This document shows positions 16,913-25,968 of a stretch of 64,000 nt of DNA, in pieces. The DNA is taken from the NCBI GenBank assembly GCA_964567545.1, contig CAZMNB010000001.1:44296-108295 (forward strand), given 5' to 3'. Positions within the stretch are counted from its first letter, which is position 1, and the number at the start of each line of letters is the position of its first letter. The notes under the pieces were generated by a model. The model did no database searches. It was not told where the DNA came from and saw nothing but the letters and a program-made list of their open reading frames with translations. Position numbers and translations under genes: made by a program. Source of the stretch: UBA7398 sp964567545. GTDB taxonomy: Bacteria; Actinomycetota; Actinomycetes; Nanopelagicales; Nanopelagicaceae.

Positions 16913-17843
16913 TTACACTCCTATGAGCAAAGCCGACTGCATCCTTAAACGAGCTAAATCCGCGTTCAATCAGTAAATTTGCTAACTCCGTTTTAACTTT
17001 AATAACTGCGCTGGGATTACCGAACGTTGCTGTTCCAATCGAAATCCCGCTTGCTCCCGCCAGCACAAGCTCTAACGCATCTCGACCATTTGTAACTCCA
17101 CCCATGCCTAGAATTGGAATTCTAGGTAAAGCTTGATGCACTTGATAGATCGCGCGAACCGCGACCGGACGAATCGCTGGACCAGACAAGCCTCCGGTTT
17201 TTCCACCTAATTTTGGTCGCATAGTTTCAGTATCAATTACCATTCCTAGTAATGTATTAATTAGGGCTAGACCGTCGGCTCCCGCTGAAATCACTTCATT
17301 AGCAATTGCAACAATATCGGTAACATCCGGCGATAGTTTTACAATAATAGGAAGCTCTCCACCTAGAACTCTACGCACCGCTTCGACCACTGCGCGAGAT
17401 GCGATCGGATCGCAAGCAAAAACTTGGCCGCGATTTTCCACATTCGGACACGAGATATTTACTTCCAATGCAGAGAGAGATGGAACACCACGTAGTCGGC
17501 GCGCTAATGAGCCATAATCATCAACACTCTCACCTGCAATCGAAACAATTACCCGAGCGCCTGCTTTTTGTAAAAACGGGATATCTTCTGCAAGAAATTG
17601 ATCAATTCCCGGCCCCTGTAATCCAATTGAATTGAGCATCCCAGATGGGGTTTCCGCCATTCTTGGAGTTGGACGTCCAGATCGTGCTTTAACCATAATT
17701 GATTTAGTTACTACCGCTCCGATTTCACTTAATGGAAAGAATTGAGCAAGTTCTTTTCCAGAGCCAGCACAACCGCTAGCAGTAAAAATGGGGTTTGGGA
17801 AAAAAGCGCTTTGAAAATAGGTTCCGTAATCGAAATTAGACAT
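16905..17843 (-). CDS. pyrD: Dihydroorotate dehydrogenase, class 1B catalytic subunit
   Basis: Oxidises dihydroorotate to orotate with FMN. About 312 residues. NPIFTASGCAGSG lies near the N-terminus. The NISCPN motif near 132-137 carries the catalytic cysteine of class 1 enzymes; class 2 enzymes use serine. Late GMGGV and SIGTATF loops bind the FMN phosphate. The adjacent pyrK makes this the NAD-linked class 1B form. I use the ATG at 17843, which overlaps the pyrK stop, rather than the in-frame TTG at 17855. Streptomyces and mycobacteria use a quinone-linked class 2 enzyme, so this is a notable difference. Confidence 0.92.
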   Translation of the reverse strand: MSNFDYGTYFQSAFFPNPIFTASGCAGSGKELAQFFPLSEIGAVVTKSIMVKARSGRPTPRMAETPSGMLNSIGLQGPGIDQFLAEDIPFLQKAGARVIVSIAGESVDDYGSLARRLRGVPSLSALEVNISCPNVENRGQVFACDPIASRAVVEAVRRVLGGELPIIVKLSPDVTDIVAIANEVISAGADGLALINTLLGMVIDTETMRPKLGGKTGGLSGPAIRPVAVRAIYQVHQALPRIPILGMGGVTNGRDALELVLAGASGISIGTATFGNPSAVIKVKTELANLLIERGFSSFKDAVGFAHRSVNG

Positions 17844-18696
17844 TGGGTGCACCAATTGTTCCTTCAGGAATTTTCCCGTCCGAATTCCAAATTACAGCAG
17901 CGCCATCCATTACTGGACCATCGATACAACTTCGCGACATTCGAATCGCACCAGTTGAATCCCGTAAGGGCACCACGCAAGTCATGCAAACTCCAATGCC
18001 ACAAGCCATAGATTCCTCGACCGCACATTGGTGCATTACTCCCGATCTGTTTGCGACATCTTGTATTGCTGCCAACATAGCCATCGGCCCACAGGAATAG
18101 ATAATTTCCACATTGTATTTTTCAATCAATCCAGGCAGAACCGAAACTACCCGGCCTTTCGTGCCAGCGCTGCCATCGTCAGTAGTTACCGTCATTGAAT
18201 TGACAGCACGTTTTCCTTCTAGTGGCGCATAGATCTTTCCGGCAGATGAAGCGCCAAGCACCATATCAACGCGTGAGCCGCCATCTTTTAATAATTCGGC
18301 CAATCCGAAGAGCGGTGCTGATCCATAACCACCACCTACTAGGAGCGCATTAACCGGTTCGGTGGGAATTCCAAAATTAGTACCGAGCGGACCCACCATG
18401 TCGACTGTGGCGTGCATCGGTAATGCGGTTAACCATCTACTTCCTTGACCATGTGGCGCTACTACAAGTTCCAACGTGCCACCGTAATTGCCACGATCGT
18501 GGGTCCGATAAATTGCAAATGCTCTACGCAACACCATCGCACTTGCTGGTCCACCTACGCTAATTGCTACAAAATTTCCGGGCAGCGCATGAAGCGCCAT
18601 ATCCCCTACTGCAAAAATCATGTGATGATATGCGCCAACTTTCTTATTGCTTACTATCTCTACCGTGCGCTGCTGAGCGCGGCGATTGATTTTCAT
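17836..18696 (-). CDS. pyrK: Dihydroorotate dehydrogenase electron-transfer subunit PyrK
   Basis: Passes electrons from PyrD to NAD+. The protein is ferredoxin-reductase-like: an FAD-binding part with RRAFAIYR near 57-64, an NAD-binding GGGYGSAPLFGLAELL near 121-136, and a C-terminal 2Fe-2S site with cysteines at 232, 237, 240 and 257 (C-x4-C-x2-C-x16-C), the usual PyrK pattern. The ATG at 18696 shares ATGA with the carB stop and is a better start than the TTG at 18705. It partners the overlapping pyrD gene. Confidence 0.93.
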   Translation of the reverse strand: MKINRRAQQRTVEIVSNKKVGAYHHMIFAVGDMALHALPGNFVAISVGGPASAMVLRRAFAIYRTHDRGNYGGTLELVVAPHGQGSRWLTALPMHATVDMVGPLGTNFGIPTEPVNALLVGGGYGSAPLFGLAELLKDGGSRVDMVLGASSAGKIYAPLEGKRAVNSMTVTTDDGSAGTKGRVVSVLPGLIEKYNVEIIYSCGPMAMLAAIQDVANRSGVMHQCAVEESMACGIGVCMTCVVPLRDSTGAIRMSRSCIDGPVMDGAAVIWNSDGKIPEGTIGAPNV

Positions 18697-21600
18697 GAAA
18701 GCCAACTTTGTAGCGAACGGACTGCTAGTTGATCGTTGCGGAGCGATTGAATTCCAGCCACCGCTGCCCTAAATCCGGGAATCGTGGTTATGCAAGGAAG
18801 TGATCTCTGGATTGCCGCAGTTCTAATTAGCCAGCCATCTTGTCGGGTACCCCGTCCCAGCGGTGTATTGATAACCAAATCAACCTGGCCTGCAGCAATA
18901 ATTTCTACCGCTGATTGGACAACGTTGCCTGCATTTGGTTCGGAATGTTTGCGAACCAATGTGGAGCTAACGCCATTAGCTGCTAAATATGAATGAGTTC
19001 CAGAGGTTGCATAAATCGTAAATCCCATTCTAAAAAGCTCGGTAGCTGCAGCGAGTGCGGCGCTCTTATCTCGCTCAGAAAGTGATAAGAAGACTGAACC
19101 ACGCTGCGGCAATGGTCCGAAAGATGCGATCTGACTCTTGGCATAAGCCGTTCCAAAATTATCTGCAATGCCCATAACTTCGCCAGTAGAACGCATCTCT
19201 GGACCAAGTACAGAATCAACGCCTTTTCCATCTGTTCTACGAAATCTATTCCAAGGAAGCACTGCTTCCTTTACTGATATTCCATGTGCGATTCCGACAT
19301 CGGAGTTCGGAACCATCTTGCGTTCACGCAACTCCGACAATTTTGCTCCAACGCAAATTTGGGCCGCAGCCTTAGCCAACTGCACTCCAGTAGCTTTTGA
19401 AACATAAGGTACCGTGCGTGAAGCCCTTGGATTAGCTTCCAAAACATATAGCTGATTATCGGCAATTGCATATTGAATGTTTATTAAACCGACCACGCCA
19501 ACACCACGCGCTATCTTTTCAGTTGCTTCTCTAATCTCCGTCAATTGATCTGCAGTAAGTGACATGCTGGGCAGTACACAAGCAGAATCTCCGGAATGAA
19601 TTCCAGCCTCCTCGATATGCTCCATAACCCCAGCTAGATAGAGCGAACCACCATCGAAAAGTGCATCAACATCTATTTCAATTGCGTCATCTAGAAATCT
19701 ATCAATTAAGACGGGATGATTTGGAGTAATTTCCGTTGCCCTAATAATGAAAGATTTCAGCGATTCGTCGTCATAAACAATCTCCATACCGCGACCGCCT
19801 AGTACAAACGACGGTCTTACCAGAACTGGATATTTGATTCTGGTTGCAACTAATACTGCTTCTTCAAAGGAGTAAGCCATTCCATATTCTGGTGCGCGTA
19901 ATCCCGCTTCGGTAAGTATTCTGCCGAATTCACCACGATCTTCCGCGAGGTTAATGGCCGCTGGTGTAGTACCAAGGATTGTCACGCCGTTCTCCATTAA
20001 ACCTTGGGCCAACCCGAGCGGTGTTTGTCCGCCAAGTTGGGCAATCACACCAAGGATTGGACCCGCCTGCGCTTCTGCATTGATAATTTCTAGCACATCT
20101 TCAAGAGTTAAGGGTTCAAAGTAGAGTCGATCGGAGGTGTCATAATCGGTCGAAACAGTTTCAGGATTGCAATTGATCATAATAGTTTCATAACCAGCTT
20201 CGCTAAGCGTGAAGGAAGCGTGAACGCAAGAATAATCGAACTCTATTCCTTGACCGATTCGATTCGGTCCAGAACCTAAAATAATTACCGCTGGTTTAGT
20301 ACGTGGCTTTACCTCACTTTCTTCTTCGTAAGTCGAATAATGATAGGGAGTGAATGCCTCGAATTCTGCGGCGCAGGTATCAACGGTTTTATACACCGGG
20401 CGTAATTGGAATCTATGGCGCAATCTTCTAACTTCTTCCTCTGAAATATCGCGCAGAAGTGAAATCTGGAGATCAGAGAATCCCATTCGCTTCGCCTGCA
20501 ATAACAGAGATCTATCTAATTCGCCTACGCCTTTGATTCGCATCGCCATATCGTTTATCAGGTTAATTTGAGTCAGGAACCATATATCTATCTTGGTTGC
20601 GCTATGAACTTGCGCAATCGATGCCCCTAATGAGAGAGCTTGTTGCACTTGACTCAATCTGAATTCAGTTGGTACCCGCATTAATTCAAGTAATTGCGCC
20701 AATTCGTAATCGGATTTTCCCCAAGAGAAACTACTTCCTTTTTTCTCCAGCGACCTAAGTGCTTTTTGCAACGCTTCTGGAAAACTTCTTCCGATTGCCA
20801 TCGCTTCCCCAACACTTTTCATCGTAGTAGTTAGGCGCGGATCTGCCTCCGGAAACTTCTCAAAGGCAAACCTAGGTACTTTAACTACTATGTAATCCAA
20901 AGTTGGTTCAAATGATGCCGGAGTCATTTTCGTGATGTCGTTTTTAATCTCATCAAGTGAATATCCAATTGCTAATTTGGTGGCGATTTTGGCTATTGGA
21001 AAGCCGGTAGCTTTCGAAGCTAGCGCGCTAGATCGCGAAACTCGCGGGTTCATTTCGATTACAACAATCCGACCATCACTTGGGTTTATCGCGAATTGGA
21101 TATTACAACCACCGGTGGCCACTCCTACTTCACGAATAATATCTATTGATAAATCACGTAAGTTCTGAAACTCAACATCGGTCAAAGTTAACGCTGGGGC
21201 AACTGTAATTGAATCTCCGGTATGAACACCCATTGGATCAATATTCTCAATGCTACAAACGATCACAACATTGTCATTATGATCTCGCATAACCTCAAGT
21301 TCATACTCTTTCCAACCAAGAATTGATTCTTCTAAAAGAACTTCCGAAGTTGGGCTATGTCGTAAACCAGCTCCCGCAATCAAATCTAAATCTTCACTAT
21401 TGAAAGCGATTCCCGAACCGAGACCACCCATTGTGAAAGAAGGACGAACCACAACTGGATATTTCAATTCCGATACAGCGCTATGACAATCCGCCATTGT
21501 GTGGCATATGACAGATTTGGCTGATTGACCACCAATTTTCGCAACGATGCTACGGAAAATCTCACGATTTTCGCCGCGCTCGATTGCCTCAACATCAGCA

Positions 21601-21950
21601 CCAATCAATTTAGTACCGTATTTTTCTAATAACCCAGCTTTATGCAAACCTATCGCCGCATTTAACGCAGTTTGTCCACCTAATGTCGCCAAAATGGCAT
21701 CCGGGCGTTCCTTTGCGATTATCTCTTCTAAGAATTGTGTAGTTATTGGTTCAATATAAGTTGCATCGGCAAACTCTGGATCGGTCATAATTGTTGCGGG
21801 ATTTGAATTCACTAAGATAACGCGAATACCTTCACTCCGTAGAACCCGGCAAGCTTGGGTACCTGAGTAGTCAAATTCGCAGGCTTGGCCGATGACTATC
21901 GGACCACTACCGATTACCAATACGCTTTTTATAGACGAATCTTTAGCCAT
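18693..21950 (-). CDS. carB: Carbamoyl-phosphate synthase large subunit
   Basis: Builds carbamoyl phosphate from bicarbonate, ammonia and two ATP. At 1085 residues it has the two homologous ATP-grasp halves: SVLVIGSGPIVIGQACEFDYSG at the N-terminus and its repeat AVIILGSGPNRIGQGIEFDYS near 560. A C-terminal MGS-like regulatory domain from about 945 starts with a GFTIYATSGTHSYL stretch. The ammonia comes from CarA, whose gene overlaps by eight bases. Everything expected is present. The allosteric domain implies UMP control at enzyme level on top of the PyrR control of the operon. Confidence 0.97.
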   Translation of the reverse strand: MAKDSSIKSVLVIGSGPIVIGQACEFDYSGTQACRVLRSEGIRVILVNSNPATIMTDPEFADATYIEPITTQFLEEIIAKERPDAILATLGGQTALNAAIGLHKAGLLEKYGTKLIGADVEAIERGENREIFRSIVAKIGGQSAKSVICHTMADCHSAVSELKYPVVVRPSFTMGGLGSGIAFNSEDLDLIAGAGLRHSPTSEVLLEESILGWKEYELEVMRDHNDNVVIVCSIENIDPMGVHTGDSITVAPALTLTDVEFQNLRDLSIDIIREVGVATGGCNIQFAINPSDGRIVVIEMNPRVSRSSALASKATGFPIAKIATKLAIGYSLDEIKNDITKMTPASFEPTLDYIVVKVPRFAFEKFPEADPRLTTTMKSVGEAMAIGRSFPEALQKALRSLEKKGSSFSWGKSDYELAQLLELMRVPTEFRLSQVQQALSLGASIAQVHSATKIDIWFLTQINLINDMAMRIKGVGELDRSLLLQAKRMGFSDLQISLLRDISEEEVRRLRHRFQLRPVYKTVDTCAAEFEAFTPYHYSTYEEESEVKPRTKPAVIILGSGPNRIGQGIEFDYSCVHASFTLSEAGYETIMINCNPETVSTDYDTSDRLYFEPLTLEDVLEIINAEAQAGPILGVIAQLGGQTPLGLAQGLMENGVTILGTTPAAINLAEDRGEFGRILTEAGLRAPEYGMAYSFEEAVLVATRIKYPVLVRPSFVLGGRGMEIVYDDESLKSFIIRATEITPNHPVLIDRFLDDAIEIDVDALFDGGSLYLAGVMEHIEEAGIHSGDSACVLPSMSLTADQLTEIREATEKIARGVGVVGLINIQYAIADNQLYVLEANPRASRTVPYVSKATGVQLAKAAAQICVGAKLSELRERKMVPNSDVGIAHGISVKEAVLPWNRFRRTDGKGVDSVLGPEMRSTGEVMGIADNFGTAYAKSQIASFGPLPQRGSVFLSLSERDKSAALAAATELFRMGFTIYATSGTHSYLAANGVSSTLVRKHSEPNAGNVVQSAVEIIAAGQVDLVINTPLGRGTRQDGWLIRTAAIQRSLPCITTIPGFRAAVAGIQSLRNDQLAVRSLQSWLS

Positions 21951-23058
21951 GGCTCCTCCGCATCAATTCGGCAAAGTCGTCAAAAAGATAATTGGCATCG
22001 TGAGGACCGGCAGCTGCTTCAGGATGGTATTGCACACTAAAAGCTGGACGATCTAATAATCTAAGACCTTCAACAACGCCGTCATTTAAAGAGATATGGG
22101 TTACTTCGCCAGTTCCATAAACAGTAGCGAAGTGGGAATCCGTTGGCGCTTCCACCGCAAAACCGTGATTATGTGCCGTGATCTCTACTCTTCCCGTTAA
22201 TTTATTTAATACCGGTTGATTAATCCCGCGATGTCCAAATTGCAATTTATATGTTTCAAAACCTAACGCCCGCCCTAAAATTTGTTGGCCAAAACAAATT
22301 CCGAATATAGGAATCCGTCTCTCCAAGATTTGACGAACCAAATTGATTACCTCAGTCATGGCTGCTGGATCACCTGGCCCATTGGAGAGGAAAATGCCAT
22401 CCGGATTTAACGCTTCGATCTCCGAAATCGTAGAAGCGATTGGCAGAACATGTACTTCCATACCTCGAGCGGCCATATTTCTAGGTGTTGCCGCTTTAAT
22501 ACCTAAATCTAGCGCCGCAACTGTAAATTCTTTCTGGACTCCAGAAGGCGGTGCAACGATATAAGACTTAGGAGTTGAAACATCTTGCGCTAAGTAAGCA
22601 CCGCTCATGCCTGGGGCTTTGCGCACTCGAATCACCATCTCCTCTCGAGTTAAATCCAAACCTGAGAAAATTCCAACACGCATTGCACCGCGATCTCGCA
22701 AATGGCGCGTTAAAGCCCTGGTATCAACTCCGCTAATTCCCACCACGTTTGCTGCGAGCAAATCGCTTTCTAAATCTGAATCGGACCGCCAATTGGATGT
22801 GACCGGTGATGGATTTCTAACTACAAAGCCTGAGACCCAAATCCGTTTCGACTCTTTATCAATTTTATTCATTCCGGTATTACCGATATGTGGCGCAGTC
22901 ATAATCACAACTTGTTTATGATAGGAAGGATCAGTAAGCGTTTCTTGATATCCAGTCATACCAGTGGTAAAAACTGCTTCCCCGAATGTTTCACCAGTTG
23001 CCGCCCAAGAATCACCTTCAAAAATCCGACCATCATCTAGTACAAGAAAAGCAGCCAT
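21943..23058 (-). CDS. carA: Carbamoyl-phosphate synthase small subunit
   Basis: Glutamine amidotransferase subunit that feeds ammonia to CarB. The 371-residue chain has the N-terminal CarA domain (VLDDGRIFEG, then GMTGYQETLTDPSYHKQVV) and the class I amidotransferase domain with the nucleophile in GICFGQQILGRALG near 252-265 and the His-Glu pair in VQYHPEA near 345. The nucleophile motif has Gln where most have His (GICxGHQ); that position is not catalytic. It abuts pyrC at 23058 and overlaps carB. Confidence 0.96.
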   Translation of the reverse strand: MAAFLVLDDGRIFEGDSWAATGETFGEAVFTTGMTGYQETLTDPSYHKQVVIMTAPHIGNTGMNKIDKESKRIWVSGFVVRNPSPVTSNWRSDSDLESDLLAANVVGISGVDTRALTRHLRDRGAMRVGIFSGLDLTREEMVIRVRKAPGMSGAYLAQDVSTPKSYIVAPPSGVQKEFTVAALDLGIKAATPRNMAARGMEVHVLPIASTISEIEALNPDGIFLSNGPGDPAAMTEVINLVRQILERRIPIFGICFGQQILGRALGFETYKLQFGHRGINQPVLNKLTGRVEITAHNHGFAVEAPTDSHFATVYGTGEVTHISLNDGVVEGLRLLDRPAFSVQYHPEAAAGPHDANYLFDDFAELMRRSHG

Positions 23059-24353
23059 TAAGAATTACCTAAAACTTTTGAATCCGACATAACTTGTTTT
23101 CCGTTATAAAAAACATCTGTCACTACGCCAGGTAACTCCATGCCATGAAACGGAGTGTTGCGACTCTTTGACTTGGCCGCATCCTTATTGACAGTCCAGC
23201 GCTTATTTGGATTGAAGACCGTGATATTTGCGAAATTGCCGACCGCTAGCCCTTCTCCTTGGTTGGCATACCCAGCGATTTTTGCTGGCGCGATTGATAA
23301 CCGGTCGCTTAAATCGCTCCAACTCATCAGTTTGCTCTCAATCATGGTCTTCACAACGATCGAAAGCGCGGTTTCCAAGCCAATCATTCCAAACGAAGCT
23401 GCTTGCCATTCGCATTCTTTGCTTTCAGTTGGATGTGGGGCGTGATCGGTTGCAACAATATCGATGGTTCCGTCAGCCAAGCCCTCCCGTAAAGCTTCAA
23501 CATCGCGCAGTGTTCGAAGTGGCGGGTTTACTTTAAAAACTGGATCATAACTTTCTGCTAAATCATCAGTTAATAGCAGATGGTGCGGTGTAACTTCCGC
23601 AGTTACATTTATGCCGCGAGCTTTTGCCCATCTAATTAACTCCACTCCGCCAGCCGTTGTTACATGACAAAGATGCAATCTGGATTGAACATGATCGGTA
23701 ATTAAGATATCTCGGGCGATAATCGCTTCTTCTGCCACTGCTGGCCAACCCTTTAAACCAAGTTTCGCCGAAATAAGCCCTTCATTCATCTGAGCATCAA
23801 TAGTAAGTCGTGGATCCTGCGCGTGCTGGGCAATAACACCATCAAACATTTTCACATATTCGAGCGCGCGTCGCATAACTAATGGATCAAAAACGCAGTG
23901 GCCATCATCGCTAAACACTCGGACTTTGGCAGCAGATTCTGCCATTGCCAAAATCTCAGCTAGTTGTTTACCTTCTTGACCTTGAGTTACCGCTCCGATT
24001 GGGAACACATCACAAAGCGCTGCGGCTTTTCCTAAACTGAAAACTTGTTCGACAACACCTGCATTATCTGCAACTGGATCTGTATTTGGCATCGCCGAAA
24101 TGGCGGTGAAGCCACCGGCCACGGCTGCGCGAGCTCCACTTTCAACAGTTTCAGCATCTTCTTTTCCGGGTTCGCGAAGATGTGTATGTAGATCCACCAA
24201 CCCCGGCAAAATTATTGATCCAGTGATATCGATTATGTAACTTGCGGTACTGGGAGTGTTTTTAGAGATATCGGAAATTTTTTGATCGATAATTGTTAAA
24301 TTGATTTGCTCGCCGGCGGCGGTTATGCCGCCTACCAATGATATTTGCGCCAT
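23058..24353 (-). CDS. pyrC: Dihydroorotase
   Basis: Cyclises carbamoyl aspartate to dihydroorotate. At 431 residues it is the long class I type. DLHTHLREPGKEDAETVESG near 55-74 holds the first zinc histidines, GGFTAISAMPNTDP follows, and ATDHAPH near 305 carries the catalytic Asp. It lies directly between pyrB and carA with a one-base overlap to carA. Mycobacteria and Streptomyces have a small extra membrane-protein gene between pyrC and carA; it is absent here. Confidence 0.96.
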   Translation of the reverse strand: MAQISLVGGITAAGEQINLTIIDQKISDISKNTPSTASYIIDITGSIILPGLVDLHTHLREPGKEDAETVESGARAAVAGGFTAISAMPNTDPVADNAGVVEQVFSLGKAAALCDVFPIGAVTQGQEGKQLAEILAMAESAAKVRVFSDDGHCVFDPLVMRRALEYVKMFDGVIAQHAQDPRLTIDAQMNEGLISAKLGLKGWPAVAEEAIIARDILITDHVQSRLHLCHVTTAGGVELIRWAKARGINVTAEVTPHHLLLTDDLAESYDPVFKVNPPLRTLRDVEALREGLADGTIDIVATDHAPHPTESKECEWQAASFGMIGLETALSIVVKTMIESKLMSWSDLSDRLSIAPAKIAGYANQGEGLAVGNFANITVFNPNKRWTVNKDAAKSKSRNTPFHGMELPGVVTDVFYNGKQVMSDSKVLGNS

Positions 24354-25331
24354 TTAAGCACCTACCTTCTGGTTACTTTCCGCTGCTGCCCCAATAGATA
24401 ATGGAGCGCCACCCAAAAGTAAATAAAGCACCGCCATACGTACGCTTACCCCATTGGTAACTTGCTCCACAATTACTGATTGCAAACTATCAGCGCTATC
24501 TGCTGAGATTTCCAATCCTCGGTTCATAGGACCAGGATGCATTACTAGTGAAGTTGGTTTCAATTTTTTCAATCGATCGCTATTTAAGCCAAACTGGCGG
24601 GAATATTCACGCTCGCTAGGAAAGAATAACTCTGCCATCCGTTCCCGTTGAATTCTTAACATCATGACTACATCCATTTTGGCAATTACGCTATCTAAAC
24701 CAAATGCGAGCTTTACCGGCCAACTCTCTACGCCAACCGGTAATAAAGTCGGTGGTGCCACCAGGGTAATTTCGGCACCGAGCTTATCTAGCAACAAAAC
24801 ATTGCTTCGCGCAACTCTGGAATGCAATACATCGCCCACTATCGCAATTTTTACGCCGGAGAGATCTTTACTCTCGGAGCGCAAATGTTTGCGAATCGTG
24901 AACGCATCCAGCAGCGCTTGAGTCGGGTGTTCATGCGTTCCATCGCCAGCGTTAATTACCGAACCAGTCATCCATTCTTGATCAGCCAATCGAGCCGGTG
25001 CGCCTGATGCGCCATGTCGAATGATCACAGCGTCAGCACCCATCGCTTGTAAGGTAAGCGCAGTATCTTTTAAACTCTCGCCCTTGCTTAAACTTGAGCC
25101 TTTCGCTGAAAAATTAATCACATCGGCTGACAATCTCTTAGCTGCAGCCTCAAAAGATATTCGAGTTCTAGTCGAGTCTTCGAAAAATAGATTTACTACC
25201 GTTCGTCCACGAAGTGTTGGAAGTTTCTTAACTGGAGCATCCGAAATTTTCGCCAGTTCAGTAGCTGTATCTAAAATTTGAACCGCGTCCTCATATGTGA
25301 GGTCATTGATACTTAGTAGGTGGCGTTTCAT
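24354..25331 (-). CDS. pyrB: Aspartate carbamoyltransferase catalytic subunit
   Basis: Joins carbamoyl phosphate and aspartate. The 325-residue protein has the carbamoyl-phosphate signature FFEDSTRTRISFE near 50-62, then HEHPTQALLDAFTI near 133-146 and MHPGPMNRGLEI near 265-276. No regulatory PyrI gene is nearby, as is usual in actinobacteria. The ATG at 25331 shares ATGA with the pyrR stop, so pyrB is likely translated in step with pyrR and should feel the same PyrR control. Confidence 0.96.
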   Translation of the reverse strand: MKRHLLSINDLTYEDAVQILDTATELAKISDAPVKKLPTLRGRTVVNLFFEDSTRTRISFEAAAKRLSADVINFSAKGSSLSKGESLKDTALTLQAMGADAVIIRHGASGAPARLADQEWMTGSVINAGDGTHEHPTQALLDAFTIRKHLRSESKDLSGVKIAIVGDVLHSRVARSNVLLLDKLGAEITLVAPPTLLPVGVESWPVKLAFGLDSVIAKMDVVMMLRIQRERMAELFFPSEREYSRQFGLNSDRLKKLKPTSLVMHPGPMNRGLEISADSADSLQSVIVEQVTNGVSVRMAVLYLLLGGAPLSIGAAAESNQKVGA

Positions 25332-25858
25332 GCTTTTCCTTCAATCAAAACTTCATCGTGGCCATCAATCTCAGAGAGATGTACTTTCACAACTTCATCT
25401 CTAGCGGTGGGAATATTTTTGCCAACGAAATCGGCGCGAATGGGCAATTCTCGATGTCCGCGATCAACTAAAACCGCAAGTTGCACCGTATTCGGTCTCC
25501 CCAATTCTCCGAGAGCATCAAGAGCCGCTCGTATAGTACGTCCGGAAAAGAAAACATCATCAACTAAAACAAGATCGGTATTTTCAATTCCACCAATTGG
25601 AATTTCAGTTGGCAATAGGGCTTTCGGTGCTCGCATCCTTAAATCATCCCGAAACATCGTGATATCCAAAGTTCCGCGTCGGATCTCTTTGCCTTCAATT
25701 TGCGAGATTAAATCCGCTATCCGCGCCGAAAGAAATGCGCCCCTGGTCGGTATTCCAAGAATTACCAGATTTTCACTACCGTGGTTTCGCTCAATAATTT
25801 CATGTGCGATACGTCTAAGCGCACGGGCGATATCGCCATCGTTCATGACGTTAGTCAT
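25328..25858 (-). CDS. pyrR: PyrR, pyrimidine operon RNA-binding regulator
   Basis: A 176-residue member of the phosphoribosyltransferase fold that binds pyr mRNA in the presence of UMP and represses the operon; many also have weak uracil phosphoribosyltransferase activity. Visible features are ILGIPTRGAFLSARIA near 33-48 and the PRPP loop LVLVDDVFFSGRTIRAALDAL near 95-115. It is the first gene of the operon. Its Shine-Dalgarno AAGGAG, six bases before the ATG at 25858, lies at the base of a hairpin that carries a PyrR-binding consensus, so it should control its own translation. Confidence 0.95.
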   Translation of the reverse strand: MTNVMNDGDIARALRRIAHEIIERNHGSENLVILGIPTRGAFLSARIADLISQIEGKEIRRGTLDITMFRDDLRMRAPKALLPTEIPIGGIENTDLVLVDDVFFSGRTIRAALDALGELGRPNTVQLAVLVDRGHRELPIRADFVGKNIPTARDEVVKVHLSEIDGHDEVLIEGKA

Positions 25859-25864
25859 TTTTTT

Positions 25865-25899
25865 CTCCTTCGCCGCCTCACAGGACGGATCGTTAAAGG
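25865..25899 (-). promoter_or_regulatory. PyrR-binding leader element over the pyrR ribosome site
   Basis: On the minus strand, TCCTGTGAGGC (25885-25875) matches the PyrR loop consensus UCCNGNGAGGY at every position and is closed by CCG/CGG. An outer stem can form between CCTT (25899-25896) and AAGG (25870-25867), which is part of the pyrR Shine-Dalgarno. PyrR binding would therefore hide the ribosome site. Translational repression by PyrR at such a site is established for Mycobacterium smegmatis; no attenuator terminator is seen here. Confidence 0.8.
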
Positions 25900-25940
25900 T
25901 TGCCCGAGGCTACCACCTGGTTGTGGACTGGCAAAATATT

Positions 25941-25954
25941 CCCGAAACGTCGGG
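25941..25954. promoter_or_regulatory. Inverted repeat between pyrR and bldD
   Basis: CCCGA (25941-25945) and TCGGG (25950-25954) form a five-base inverted repeat around AACG, 14 bases before the bldD ATG. It could be an operator for bldD or for the divergent pyr promoter. It does not match the published BldD box well, so the factor is unknown. Confidence 0.35.
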
Positions 25955-25968
25955 TCTAACGTGTCGCC

